A stretch of DNA of 41,109 nucleotides from Candidatus Avirikenella pullistercoris (GCA_018710935.1 DVIX01000016.1:1-41109), one strand, 5' to 3'. Shown: positions 24,497 to 33,725, counted from the stretch's first letter. Numbers and translations are program-made. Notes: a model not told the origin generated them from the sequence alone.

Positions 24497-24834
24497 GATA
24501 TTTTTGTTTTAAAAGTTGATATTCGGTGAAAGCTGACCCGCAGAACCCGAATTTATCGGGTGTTTTTGCTCCGGTTCCGGCTATTCTATAAATATAGTAA
24601 AAAATGAGTACATCCGAAAATAAATTTTGCCTTTTGAAGAATTGCCGGATTGCCTCTGCTGTTTTACGCCGTTTATTCCGTATCGCAGTGCAATTTTTTT
24701 GCCGAAATGCCCGGTTCCGGTCGAAGCCGGGGAGGGAAAGTGTTGGAGTCCCCGGTTTTCTCAAAGGAAATAATTTGTCGTATGTTCGTGCTTTTGCGTG
24801 AATATATTATCTTTGTAAGACAATATTACAGAGC
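24497..24834. other. intergenic region with one hairpin
   Basis: I find no convincing gene of useful length. ACCCGA-N5-TCGGGT at 24545-24561 followed by GTTTTTG looks like an intrinsic terminator for plus-strand transcription, although no plus-strand gene ends just before it. The plus-strand promoter of the next small ORF lies at 24785-24815. Confidence 0.4.
24785..24815 (+). promoter_or_regulatory. promoter upstream of the small ORF and mutL cluster
   Basis: TTCG (24785-24788), exactly 19 nt, then TATCTTTG (24808-24815): a Bacteroidetes promoter with one mismatch at -33. It would drive the 36-residue ORF and probably the genes through mutL and the rhomboid protease. Confidence 0.7.
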
Positions 24835-24945
24835 ATGTCCGGGTTTAATTTAAGAAGAAGAACGAAACGGCAGGGAATGCTGAAAGGGATTGTGATGTTG
24901 CTTTTGTTGGGCGGCTTGCTCTGCCTGATGATGAAACTCCTGTGA
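24835..24945 (+). CDS. 36-residue small membrane peptide
   Basis: An ATG 20 nt after a good -7 box opens a 36-codon ORF. It encodes a strongly basic N-terminus (RRRTKR) and one hydrophobic helix (about residues 15-35). This basic-then-hydrophobic layout is typical of real small membrane proteins. It lies 43 nt before the next membrane-protein gene. No family is recognised, and some chance remains that it is only a leader. Confidence 0.5.
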   Translation: MSGFNLRRRTKRQGMLKGIVMLLLLGGLLCLMMKLL

Positions 24946-24988
24946 TTTTAAGGGAGTATGGATTTGGAAATAATTAAAAAATACAGAT

Positions 24989-25324
24989 ATGATAGGATTT
25001 TCGGCTTTTAAACGTAAACCTCGCCAATTCAGTTACCAGCCTCGTTTTTACGATCCGGAAAAAGAGCTTCGCGACCAGCGCCGCCGGGAGCTTTTGGGCG
25101 ACGATGCGGAAGAGGCGCCCGAGGTAAAAAAGAAATATGTCCCCGGTTCTTATATTCGTGCCAGCCGCATGCGTCGCATGTTGCCGGAGACCGTGAAGGA
25201 GAAGAAACAGAAAATGTCGGTGGCTGCGGTACGTTTCGTGATAGCTGTCGTACTGTTGTTATTGCTGGCTTATGTCATACTTAACCTGAACCTTACGGGT
25301 TTTACCCAGATGTTGTCGAAGTAA
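24989..25324 (+). CDS. conserved Bacteroidetes single-pass membrane protein upstream of mutL
   Basis: The 111-residue protein has a basic, Arg/Tyr/Phe-rich cytoplasmic part (FKRKPRQFSYQPRFYDPEKELRD). A helix at about residues 78-100 (VRFVIAVVLLLLLAYVILNL) would span the membrane, with a short C-terminus beyond it. Similar proteins occur next to mutL in Bacteroidetes as I recall; the function is unknown. The mutL start follows after 16 nt, so they are probably co-transcribed. Confidence 0.75.
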   Translation: MIGFSAFKRKPRQFSYQPRFYDPEKELRDQRRRELLGDDAEEAPEVKKKYVPGSYIRASRMRRMLPETVKEKKQKMSVAAVRFVIAVVLLLLLAYVILNLNLTGFTQMLSK

Positions 25325-25340
25325 AGGCGGAGGGGACGGA

Positions 25341-27302
25341 ATGTCGAATATAGTCAAACGGTTATCGGAGTATGTTGCCAATCAGATTGCTGCGGGGGAG
25401 GTGGTATCAGGGCCTTCGTCGGTGGTGAAGGAGCTGATGGAGAATGCGGTGGATGCCGGCAGCGAGGTGGTGATTGTCAGCGTAAAAGGGGACGGTTGCG
25501 AGTTGATACAGGTGGTGGACGACGGAAAAGGAATGTCGTTCGACGATGCCTTGACTGCTTTCGACAGGCATGCGACTTCTAAGATAACCGATATAAACGA
25601 TATTTATTCTTTGCAGACTTTCGGTTTCCGCGGAGAGGCGTTGGCTTCTATCGCTGCGGTGGCCGAAGTGGAGTTGCGTACGTGCCAGGAAGAGGCGGAG
25701 CTGGGAACATCGGTTGTTATAAACGGAGGAAAATTGATAAATCATGCTCCGGTGGCTTGTTCCAAAGGTTCGCAGTTCGTGGTGCGCAACCTGTTTTATA
25801 ATGTGCCTGCCCGCCGTAATTTTCTGAAATCGAAACGGGCAGAGATGAAAGAGGTGATTTCCGAGTTCGAGCGGGTAGCCCTCTGTTATCCGAAAATCTC
25901 GTTTTTCCTCTATTTGGACGAGCAGTGTTATTATAACCTGCCGGCTTCCAATTTGCGGCAGCGGGTTTCCAACCTGATAGGCAAGCAGATAAACAGTGCG
26001 TTGATAGAGTTATATACGGAAAGTTCCATTGTCGAGATACGCGGGTATATCGGCAAGCCGGAAATGGCGCGGCGCAATTCTCCCCATTTTATGTTCGTGA
26101 ACGGCCGTTATTTTTTCGATTCGGCGTTGAATAAGGCGGTGCAGACCGCATACGAGAAGCTGTTGCCGGCGGGGGATAAAAAGATGCCTCCTTATTTTCT
26201 CTATTTTACGATAGACCCGTCGAAGATAGATGTGAATGTGTCGCCGTCCAAAACACGGGTAAAATTCGATGATGCCCAATCTATTTTTCAGATATTGGTG
26301 AGTGCGGTGAAAGAGAGTTTGGGACGGAACGGTATCGTGCCGATGATCGATTTCGACGGCGGAAGCGGCATCGAGATTCCTGTTTTGGAAGAGGGAGCAT
26401 CCTATAAGATGCCGGAGTTGGATATCAATCCGGCTTTTAATCCTTTCGACGAAAATTTCTCTTTTTCCCAGGCGGTAGAGGGGCATCCCGAATCGTTCCG
26501 CAACAGTATTATCGGCGTAAAAGAAGGAGCTTCCGGGCAGGGCGGCGGAAAGACGGCAGGGACCTCATGGGAGAGCAATTTCGAGGAGTTAGGGGAGGAC
26601 GAATTATTGTATGGCGGGCTTAAAATGCCGTTGGAAGAACCATTGATAGAAATAGAGTCGGGGACAGGAAATCCGGCAGAAAGGAACGGAGAACGGTTGA
26701 TCGAGATAGACGAGGGGTGTATGGATAAGGCTGCTTTGTTTGCGGTCGGCAGTAATTATATCGTGGCCTATGTGCATGGACGGGTGATGTTCGTCGATAT
26801 TACGAGGGCTATGATGCGTATCTGCTTCGAGAAAATGATGAGGCAGATTACCGATTCGCACGGGTTGGCGCGCCAACAGCTTCTGTTCCCCGTAGAGATG
26901 GAGTTATCGCCTTCCGATTACGTCGTGTCGAAAGAATTTAAAGCGGAGTTCGAACAGTTGGGATTCGATTTCAGTCTTTTGGACGATAACCGGATAAAGA
27001 TTGTGTCGATTCCGTCCGATGCGGGCGGAGCGGATGCCGAACTGTTGTTCGGAGAACTGCTCGACGGTATCGCTTCCGACGATATACAGGCTTACCGTGA
27101 TACCCGGAAAGAGCAGTTGGTGATGCGTATGGCGCGGATATGCGGCAAACGTTCTTCGTCGGTTTCCGTAACGCAGGAAGAGATGGATTATATTATACAG
27201 GAGTTGCTGGTTTGTTCCGACGTGAATTATACTCCCGACGGAAAACGTATAACGGCTTCCCTGACTTTGGCGGATATCGGCGATATGCTGAACCGCCGTT
27301 GA
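25341..27302 (+). CDS. mutL: DNA mismatch repair protein MutL
   Basis: The 653-residue mismatch-repair ATPase links MutS to downstream excision. The N-terminal GHKL ATPase is complete: ELMENAVDAG, DDGKGM, ATSKI and GFRGEALASI, then the transducer domain with SKTRVKFDD. The C-terminal dimerisation domain is unusual. Where endonuclease-type MutL has DQHA(x)2E(x)4E, this protein reads VDITRAMMRICFE, and the CPHGRP segment is replaced by TPDGKRI. Nicking activity is therefore doubtful unless the family uses other residues. It is co-directional with the upstream membrane protein and the rhomboid gene 40 nt downstream. Confidence 0.95.
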   Translation: MSNIVKRLSEYVANQIAAGEVVSGPSSVVKELMENAVDAGSEVVIVSVKGDGCELIQVVDDGKGMSFDDALTAFDRHATSKITDINDIYSLQTFGFRGEALASIAAVAEVELRTCQEEAELGTSVVINGGKLINHAPVACSKGSQFVVRNLFYNVPARRNFLKSKRAEMKEVISEFERVALCYPKISFFLYLDEQCYYNLPASNLRQRVSNLIGKQINSALIELYTESSIVEIRGYIGKPEMARRNSPHFMFVNGRYFFDSALNKAVQTAYEKLLPAGDKKMPPYFLYFTIDPSKIDVNVSPSKTRVKFDDAQSIFQILVSAVKESLGRNGIVPMIDFDGGSGIEIPVLEEGASYKMPELDINPAFNPFDENFSFSQAVEGHPESFRNSIIGVKEGASGQGGGKTAGTSWESNFEELGEDELLYGGLKMPLEEPLIEIESGTGNPAERNGERLIEIDEGCMDKAALFAVGSNYIVAYVHGRVMFVDITRAMMRICFEKMMRQITDSHGLARQQLLFPVEMELSPSDYVVSKEFKAEFEQLGFDFSLLDDNRIKIVSIPSDAGGADAELLFGELLDGIASDDIQAYRDTRKEQLVMRMARICGKRSSSVSVTQEEMDYIIQELLVCSDVNYTPDGKRITASLTLADIGDMLNRR

Positions 27303-27342
27303 AGGAATTAGAGTATTCAGAATTAAGAAAAGAGCAAAAACG

Positions 27343-28143
27343 ATGAGATTTGAAACACCTCCGGTAGTCAAGAACCTGATATTGATAAATATAATATTCT
27401 TTATTGCCCAGACTTTTTTGCCTGACGGCAATGGTGAGAAGCTGACCGAACTTCTGAGCCTTCACTATTTCGGCTCTTCCCTGTTCTATCCGCATCAGTT
27501 TATTACCCATATGTTCCTGCATGCCAATTTTACCCATCTTTTCGCGAATATGTTTGCGTTATGGATGTTCGGACGTATTCTGGAGTATGATTTGGGGAGC
27601 AAACGTTTTTTGACGTTTTATATGGTATGCGGAATCGGAGCGGGGTTGCTGCACAGCGGTGTGGCTGCATGGGAAATGGCAGGCATGCGCGATGCGGTGG
27701 CTGCTTTTATGAATACTCCTACTCCGGAGTTGTTGGACAGTTTCGTAAGAGATTATTTCCCGAATCGCAGCGAAGCGGTCGATCAGTTTATTCTGAATTG
27801 GTACAACAATCCCGATAACATGGGATATGCCGTCGAGGGGAAAGCGCTCGTCGCCCGTATGGAAACGCTTAAACTCGATGTGCCTACGGTGGGGGCTTCG
27901 GGAGCGGTGTTCGGAGTGTTGCTCGCATTCGGTATGTTGCATCCCAACGACCGTATCATGTTGCTTATTCCGCCGATTCCTTTGAAAGCGAAATATTTCG
28001 TAATAGCTTATGGGGTGCTCGAATTGTTTCTCGGTTTCGCACAGAGCAACAGCAATGTCGCCCATTTCGCCCATGTAGGAGGGATGTTGTTCGGTTTCAT
28101 CCTGCTTTACCTCTGGAAAAAACAGGGGAAAATCTACTATTGA
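27343..28143 (+). CDS. rhomboid family intramembrane serine protease
   Basis: The 266-residue polytopic protease has HMFLHANFTHLFANMFALWMFG, the catalytic serine in GASGAVFG and the catalytic histidine in VAHFAHVGGMLFG. It would cleave transmembrane substrates. A large hydrophilic insert (about residues 110-180) lies between the early and catalytic helices. Substrates cannot be told from the sequence. It follows mutL by 40 nt and ends a plus-strand cluster; no clear terminator is seen. Confidence 0.92.
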   Translation: MRFETPPVVKNLILINIIFFIAQTFLPDGNGEKLTELLSLHYFGSSLFYPHQFITHMFLHANFTHLFANMFALWMFGRILEYDLGSKRFLTFYMVCGIGAGLLHSGVAAWEMAGMRDAVAAFMNTPTPELLDSFVRDYFPNRSEAVDQFILNWYNNPDNMGYAVEGKALVARMETLKLDVPTVGASGAVFGVLLAFGMLHPNDRIMLLIPPIPLKAKYFVIAYGVLELFLGFAQSNSNVAHFAHVGGMLFGFILLYLWKKQGKIYY

Positions 28144-28496
28144 CGCTACAGTTAGAAAGCCGTTGTTTGTAGCCGTTTCCCATTCGGAGCCGGTTTGTCT
28201 CCGGAATATTGTTCGTGTCTTCGGGCTTTTCTTTGTATTTTCCCGATGGTTTCCGGCGGTATTTCGGAATAGTCCGTAATGGCGGAAGGGAAGATGAAAG
28301 GACGCCTTGTTTCATAAGTTATTCCCGAAAAGGGCTGTGTTGCGATTTCGGGATATTTTTGCAATGAACGGACTGCTTTTCGTAAAACCGTAATTCGGGT
28401 ATTAATTCCTGTAATCCGTGTATGGTTTTCGGGGGGGCGGTTCGTTTATCTTTGTATCGTAAAAAAGCATGGTTTAATAATCTTAATAAAAACGAA
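28144..28496. other. intergenic region with a -7 box
   Basis: There is no supported gene. TATCTTTG at 28447-28454 is a perfect -7 element for the interrupted flavodoxin-like gene that starts at 28497. A run of seven or more G lies just upstream (about 28430-28437). No -33 box stands at the expected distance. Confidence 0.5.
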
Positions 28497-29036
28497 ATGG
28501 GTAAAAAAGTATTGATTCTTTCCTCTTCTCCCCGTAAGGGCGGGAATTCCGACCTGCTTTGCGATGAGTTCTTCAAGGGTGCCCGGGAAGCGGGAAACGA
28601 CGTGGAAAAAATATTTTTGAAAGACAAACGGATTAATTATTGTACGGGATGCAGCGTTTGCAGCATGTACGGAAAGCCGTGTCCTCAGAAAGACGATGCG
28701 GCGGAGATTATTGGGAAAATGATTGCGGCCGATGTGATTGTAATGGCTACGCCGGTCTATTTTTATACGATGAGCGCTTAGATGAAAACATTGATAGACC
28801 GTACCTGTGCCCGTTATACGGAGATACGGGATAAGGAGTTCTGTTTTATCGTGGCGGCTGCCGAGACGGACAAACGCATGATGGAACGTACCATAGAGGG
28901 CTTCCGGGGATTCCTCGATTGTTTGGAGGGAGCCCGGGAACGGGGAACCGTTTATGGCGTAGGAGCATGGAAAGCGGGTGAGATTAAAGATAAACCCGCT
29001 ATGAAAGAGGCTTTTGAAATGGGTAAAAGTATTTAA
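28497..29036 (+). pseudogene. flavodoxin/NADPH-dependent FMN reductase interrupted by TAG
   Basis: The first half has the flavin-binding start KVLILSSSPRKGGNSDLL, a Cys-rich YCTGCSVCSMYGKPCPQKDD segment and ATPVYFYTMSA. The second half continues in the same frame with MKTLIDRTCARYTE. A TAG at 28779-28781 separates them. The family normally has a residue such as Gln here (TMSAQMKTLIDR), so a single CAG-to-TAG change explains it. Without the stop the protein would have 179 residues, a normal length. The interrupted domain is unlikely to fold from either half alone. Readthrough or a base-call error are the alternatives. Confidence 0.8.
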
Positions 29037-29044
29037 TCGGGCAT

Positions 29045-30769
29045 CTATTTTTGCAGGAACAGTTCGGCAGATAGGTAATTCAGTACGAGTACGGAGTCCT
29101 GTTTTATGTCGAGATAACCGAATACGATGCGTCCTGCGTCGGTATCGTAAGTTAGAAGTTCCTGTTTATGTTTTTTTAATGAATCTGCCGGGCTGTTTTC
29201 AGATAGTCCGGCTTTTTTCAGTTGGGATTTCAGAATCGTGTCGAGAGTTTCGTTTATCAGCGTGTCTTTTAGGGGGGATATCAGGATGAAAGAGCTGTCG
29301 GTTTCTGTGCAGTAGTAACAGCCTTCCTGTTTGTAATACTGTATTTTATGCAGGGAGGAGTATCCGGCTATGTCGATAACGGTATCGTCCGAATAGAGGG
29401 TGCCGGAAACGGCGGTATCGGAAAGATATTCCGGAGTTGCTGCATCGGGAGCGATAAGGCTGTAAAGGTCGGAGGGGCTTTCGATGCCGTATTTTTCGGA
29501 AAGGTCTGTATCTTCTTCAAGGTAAAGGTATTCGAGCGATTCGTACAGTTCGCCGTACTCTTTTTGGTAAATCGAATCGGAAGCAGGCCTCTTTTCCGCA
29601 ATGAATTTTCCGGTATCGTCGAGCAGATGCAATCGCCGGGAGATATTTTCTATTCGTTGCATCTGGGATTTTAATCCGATATCTTTCGCCGTTATGCCGG
29701 GGATATAGGTGAATATACCTAACAGGGCGATTGCGAACAGGTTGGCATAAAGATATTTCCCGGTTTTCGGGGAGAAAAATATCAGGACGGTGGCGGTCAT
29801 GATTATCCCGCAGATAATTAAGTAAGTGCGTGCTTGGGTAAAACCGTATTGTTCGATTCGATACCATACGCCGATCCAGAACATGATCAGTGCGGGCAGG
29901 GAAATCAAACTGAACCGGTCGTAAAACCATGCGAAGATATGCCGCTTTTTCAAAAAAGGCTGAATGGCTTTGGAGAGGATGGCGATAAGGGTGAATATGA
30001 ATACCATGTAAGCGATGCCTCCTTTGGGAAGCGACCAGGTGAAAAGGATAGTCGCGAAATAGATATAAAGGATGCAGGTATAGATAAGCAGTGCCGGGGT
30101 AATGATATAATTCATCAATATATCGTTTGTTCCGGCCGTTTCATATACGGGTTCGTCGTTTCCTTGCCGATTCTCGTCTGTGTCTTTATCGTTTTCCTGC
30201 CGATTGAATGAGAGGAACGACAAAGGCAGAAGCATAGAGAAAGAAAAGATAAGAAAATAAAGAGTCGTTTTTTCAGCATCTCCCATAGGAAGCGAGGGGA
30301 ATATATAACGGATAGAGAAATAGATAGCGGTAAGCAGTCCGAAAGTTACGCCCGACAGGATAAAAGCGGACAAACTGTTTTTGATATATAATAAACCGTC
30401 TCTGACATACAGGCGGTTGTCTTTTCTCCATTTGGCTGCGAAAACGGCTAAAACGCATAATACGACAGCGATGAAGTAAGCAATGGAATTTACCCAGTCC
30501 GACACATCCGTCCATAAAAAGAGGAGAGGCAGCAGGGCGGAGATAAAATAGAGCGTGCGGGTTTTCCGGGGGCGGAACCATAAGTTGAAAAGGAAAGCGG
30601 TGCAGAAAAAAAGCGGATAGAGAAAAAGGAAGTGGGTTTCGTTGCCGATAACCTCTTCGACGGCGAGAACGGCATAGGTAGAAAAAAGAAGCACGATAAA
30701 TGTTTCTGCGGGGGAAACCTTGGCTGTCTCTGCAATTTGAAGCAGGAATTTTTTTATCCGTTTTTTCAT
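29045..30769 (-). CDS. DUF4153-type polytopic membrane protein
   Basis: The 574-residue protein has about ten to twelve hydrophobic helices in residues 20-375 and a soluble C-terminal domain (about 380-574) that is acidic and rich in Tyr, Asp and Ser. Length and layout fit the DUF4153 family common in Bacteroidetes, whose role is unknown. It is transcribed alone, convergent with the interrupted flavodoxin-like gene. The gene starts at MKKRIKKF, where a basic N-terminus precedes the first helix. Confidence 0.75.
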   Translation of the reverse strand: MKKRIKKFLLQIAETAKVSPAETFIVLLFSTYAVLAVEEVIGNETHFLFLYPLFFCTAFLFNLWFRPRKTRTLYFISALLPLLFLWTDVSDWVNSIAYFIAVVLCVLAVFAAKWRKDNRLYVRDGLLYIKNSLSAFILSGVTFGLLTAIYFSIRYIFPSLPMGDAEKTTLYFLIFSFSMLLPLSFLSFNRQENDKDTDENRQGNDEPVYETAGTNDILMNYIITPALLIYTCILYIYFATILFTWSLPKGGIAYMVFIFTLIAILSKAIQPFLKKRHIFAWFYDRFSLISLPALIMFWIGVWYRIEQYGFTQARTYLIICGIIMTATVLIFFSPKTGKYLYANLFAIALLGIFTYIPGITAKDIGLKSQMQRIENISRRLHLLDDTGKFIAEKRPASDSIYQKEYGELYESLEYLYLEEDTDLSEKYGIESPSDLYSLIAPDAATPEYLSDTAVSGTLYSDDTVIDIAGYSSLHKIQYYKQEGCYYCTETDSSFILISPLKDTLINETLDTILKSQLKKAGLSENSPADSLKKHKQELLTYDTDAGRIVFGYLDIKQDSVLVLNYLSAELFLQK

Positions 30770-30949
30770 GTCGGGTTATTTTGGAGCACTTTCCCAAAGG
30801 TAGTCATAATTTATTTCGTTATTCTATTTTCTCTGGGAAAAAGTCGGAAAAACAGACAGGGGTGCGTTTCCTGTTGAATTATGATAAGCGGTTTAATCCG
30901 GCAGGTCGATAATATGCCGGGCGGGAGTACCCTTATTCAGACGATTTGT

Positions 30950-30991
30950 AAACAAAAGGGTTTCCCTGAATTCAGGGAAACCCTTTTGTTT
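30950..30991. terminator. 42-bp perfect palindrome after glsA
   Basis: Two 21-nt arms (30950-30970 and 30971-30991), beginning AAACAAAAGGG and centred on GAATTC, are exactly complementary with no loop. It lies 7 nt beyond the glutaminase stop (minus strand) and has T-rich outer parts in both directions, so it most likely ends glsA transcription. Confidence 0.8.
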
Positions 30992-30998
30992 CAATATT

Positions 30999-31961
30999 TT
31001 ATTTTACGGTCAGAGCGGTATCTTTGAAGACATTCAATCCTAATTTATTGATAATGTAACGGACTGCTTTTTGTGCTCGTACCGAGTTCCCCGATTCGTC
31101 GAGGCGGGGTGAGAAAGCGGCTAATCCGAACGAGCCGGGCATTACGGCGAGAATACCGCCTCCTACGCCGCTTTTGGCAGGAATGCCTGAAGTGTATAAC
31201 CAATCTCCCGTGCGTTCATAAAATCCTACGGTAGCGATTAAGGAGGTCAGCGGAGCGGTGTGTTCCGGTTTCAGTACCGCTTTTTTGGTCAGCGGATTGG
31301 TCCCGTCGAGGGCGATAGTCGCTGCTGCCGCTGCTAATTGCAGGGTCGTTACGCCCAATGAGCATTGCCGGGTATAGAGGTCGAGCGCCATATCGGGATC
31401 GTCGTAAATACGCCCGTAGTTTTTCAGCAGCCATGCGATGGATTTATTGTTGAAATTGGTCGCCGATTCCGATTTGTAAAGCTCGTCGATAAGCTGGGGA
31501 GCGCTGCCGCACATACGGGTAAAGAAATCCATAATGGTTTTCCATTTCGCATCGCTGTCGCCGGTGGGTTTTACCATGCTGCAAGCGGTGATGGCTCCGG
31601 CATTTACCAACGGAGTGGATGGGTGGTCCTTCTCTAACAGGATTGCCATAATGGAGTTGAACGGTAGTCCGGTAGCGTCGGCACCTATCCGTTTCAATAC
31701 TTCCTGAGCGCCGTACTCTTCTATGATTAAAGCAGCGGTCAGCACTTTCGATACCGATTCGATGCCGAAACGGTATTGCGTATCGCCTGTTTCGATAGTT
31801 CTCCCGTCCGGGAGCACTAAGGCGATGCCGAACAACGAAGAGTCGATTCCCGCTAAATAGGGAATATAATCCGCATTGGCTCCGCTGTTCTCGTTTTTGA
31901 ATTTTTCGTGAGCCTCTTTGAGGAGGTTCGTTAAATCGTCGTATGAAATATTTTTTGCCAT
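30999..31961 (-). CDS. glsA: glutaminase
   Basis: The 320-residue serine-dependent glutaminase converts glutamine to glutamate and ammonia. The Ser-x-x-Lys catalytic pair is S69-V-S-K72 in FGIESVSKVLTAA. Other family segments are GKxPSTPLVNAGAI-like DHPSTPLVNAGAITACSM and GIPAKSGVGGGI. Next to GadC and GadB it supplies glutamate and ammonia, both of which help survive acid. It lies 25 nt downstream of gadC and ends the minus-strand cluster. Confidence 0.95.
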   Translation of the reverse strand: MAKNISYDDLTNLLKEAHEKFKNENSGANADYIPYLAGIDSSLFGIALVLPDGRTIETGDTQYRFGIESVSKVLTAALIIEEYGAQEVLKRIGADATGLPFNSIMAILLEKDHPSTPLVNAGAITACSMVKPTGDSDAKWKTIMDFFTRMCGSAPQLIDELYKSESATNFNNKSIAWLLKNYGRIYDDPDMALDLYTRQCSLGVTTLQLAAAAATIALDGTNPLTKKAVLKPEHTAPLTSLIATVGFYERTGDWLYTSGIPAKSGVGGGILAVMPGSFGLAAFSPRLDESGNSVRAQKAVRYIINKLGLNVFKDTALTVK

Positions 31962-31986
31962 TATTTTACTGTTTTAAATTAATTGA

Positions 31987-33558
31987 TTATGCTTTTTTCT
32001 CCGGTGTTGAGGTATCTGTCCGGGGAGCGGAGGATGTCCCCTGAGGATTCGTCGTAGCGGATGCGGTTGCGGCGGAAGCCGGTTTTGCTGCTGCTGTCTG
32101 TTCCTGCCAGTGGAAGGGTTGGAAGCTGCTGCCTTCCTTGCTTATCCAGGAGGCTTTGCGTTTCGAATAGATGATAAGGGGAGCGGATACGACGATAATC
32201 GTACCTACGATCAGTACGGTAAACCATACGGTATTGCTTCCCGTCGCTATCTGGCTGGGCGGTACGAAACTAAGTATGAATGCGAGGGTAGAACCGCAAA
32301 ATCCCAATCCGGCAATAAACCACATTAATCCGTTGCCTTTTTTCCCGATACGGAAAGGCCGTTCCGTTTTAGGCATCTTATAACGCAGAATGATAGCGGA
32401 GGAGAACATCAACAGGTACATAATCAGATAGAGCAGTACGGTTAATTGCGATAATATCTGGTAAAAGGATTGTACAGACGGCATCACGACGAATAGAAGT
32501 GCCAGCAGGGTTACTAAGGCGCCTTGTATCAGAAGGATATTGCTTTGTACTCCGTTTTTGTTGCTTTTTTGGAAGAAAGGCGGCAGATAACCGGCTTTCC
32601 CTACGGTAAAGATACCTTTCGAGGGACCTGCTACCCAGGTCAATACCCCTGCGAGAACACCGATCATCAGAGCGACGGCTATAATGGGAGAGGCCCAGCT
32701 CATGTGCAGGTAATGAAAATAGTTGTCGAATCCGATCAGGAGGCTCTGTGTCAGGTTGATATCTTTGGTAGGGATAATAATTCCCAACGAATAGGTTCCG
32801 AGTACGAAGATGAGTACGGTAATCAATGAACCGATAAGAATAGCTTTCGGATAATTTTTCCCGGGGTTTTTAACGTCCATAACGTGAATACCCATCATTT
32901 CCATACCGGCGTAAAAGAGGAAGATACCGGAGGCGAGGACGAGGTTGTCGAATTTGGTGAGGTCGGGGAAGAACCCTGCACTCATATCCATATTGTTGTG
33001 TCCTCCGGTAGATAGGTAAATGATTGCCAGCACGATTAACAGTCCGGCGGGGATAATCGTCCCTATCATAGCTCCTATTTTGGATATTTTTCCTGCCCAA
33101 CTCATCCCTTTCATAGCGATAAAGGTAGCTATCCAGTAGATTGCCAATACGGTGATTAACGTAAATACTTTGTTGGATGCCAATAGGGCGTCATGCGAAG
33201 GGTCCATGCCGATAAAGGCGATGGCTACCGCACCGAAGGTAAGGACGGTAGGGTACCATATGGTACTCTCGATCCATTGCAGCCAGATAGCCAGAAATCC
33301 GGTACGTCCGCCCATTGCTTCGCCTACCCAGCGGAATACCCCGCCTTGTTTGTCATTGAACATAGCGGCCAATTCCGCTGCTACCATTGCTGTCGGTATC
33401 AAGAATACGATAGCGGCGAACAGGTAATAAAAAGCGGAAGAAAGTCCGTACACCGCTTCGGAAGGAAGCCCGCGGAGGCTCACAACAGCGGCAACGTTCA
33501 TAATTGCGAGCGTCATAACACTCAATTTGAACACTTTTGGTGTAGAATTGTTTGCCAT
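31987..33558 (-). CDS. gadC: glutamate:GABA antiporter GadC
   Basis: The 523-residue APC-superfamily transporter has about twelve transmembrane helices and a long soluble C-terminal tail (about 465-523). In E. coli GadC a C-terminal plug closes the path at neutral pH; the tail here is Ala/Thr/Ser-rich and different, so the gating may differ. It imports glutamate in exchange for GABA made by GadB, removing a proton per cycle. Its neighbours (glutaminase, ion channel, GadB) strongly support this assignment over other amino-acid antiporters. Confidence 0.9.
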   Translation of the reverse strand: MANNSTPKVFKLSVMTLAIMNVAAVVSLRGLPSEAVYGLSSAFYYLFAAIVFLIPTAMVAAELAAMFNDKQGGVFRWVGEAMGGRTGFLAIWLQWIESTIWYPTVLTFGAVAIAFIGMDPSHDALLASNKVFTLITVLAIYWIATFIAMKGMSWAGKISKIGAMIGTIIPAGLLIVLAIIYLSTGGHNNMDMSAGFFPDLTKFDNLVLASGIFLFYAGMEMMGIHVMDVKNPGKNYPKAILIGSLITVLIFVLGTYSLGIIIPTKDINLTQSLLIGFDNYFHYLHMSWASPIIAVALMIGVLAGVLTWVAGPSKGIFTVGKAGYLPPFFQKSNKNGVQSNILLIQGALVTLLALLFVVMPSVQSFYQILSQLTVLLYLIMYLLMFSSAIILRYKMPKTERPFRIGKKGNGLMWFIAGLGFCGSTLAFILSFVPPSQIATGSNTVWFTVLIVGTIIVVSAPLIIYSKRKASWISKEGSSFQPFHWQEQTAAAKPASAATASATTNPQGTSSAPRTDTSTPEKKA

Positions 33559-33682
33559 ATTGAATAATTATTGGTTGATAAAATGTTATATATATGTTAA
33601 TATAATGTTGATTAATGTGAATTAAATATGAACGGGCAACCGGAATGCCCTTTTCACCCTCTTTATTTTTTCTTTATATTTT

Positions 33683-33725
33683 TTAATACTGTTAATACTG
33701 TTAATACTGTTTTCTGTTAATACTG
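33683..33725. repeat. TTAATACTG short tandem repeats between gadC and the channel gene
   Basis: Three perfect back-to-back TTAATACTG units (33683-33709) are followed by a fourth at 33717-33725. They lie in the 203-nt gap before gadC, so on the gadC strand they read CAGTATTAA. They could be regulator-binding iterons or a slippage-prone spacer. Confidence 0.85.

Noticed and set aside
33683..33725. CRISPR-like repeats
   Set aside because: The units are only 9 bp and lie back to back without unique spacers, and no cas gene is present in the window.
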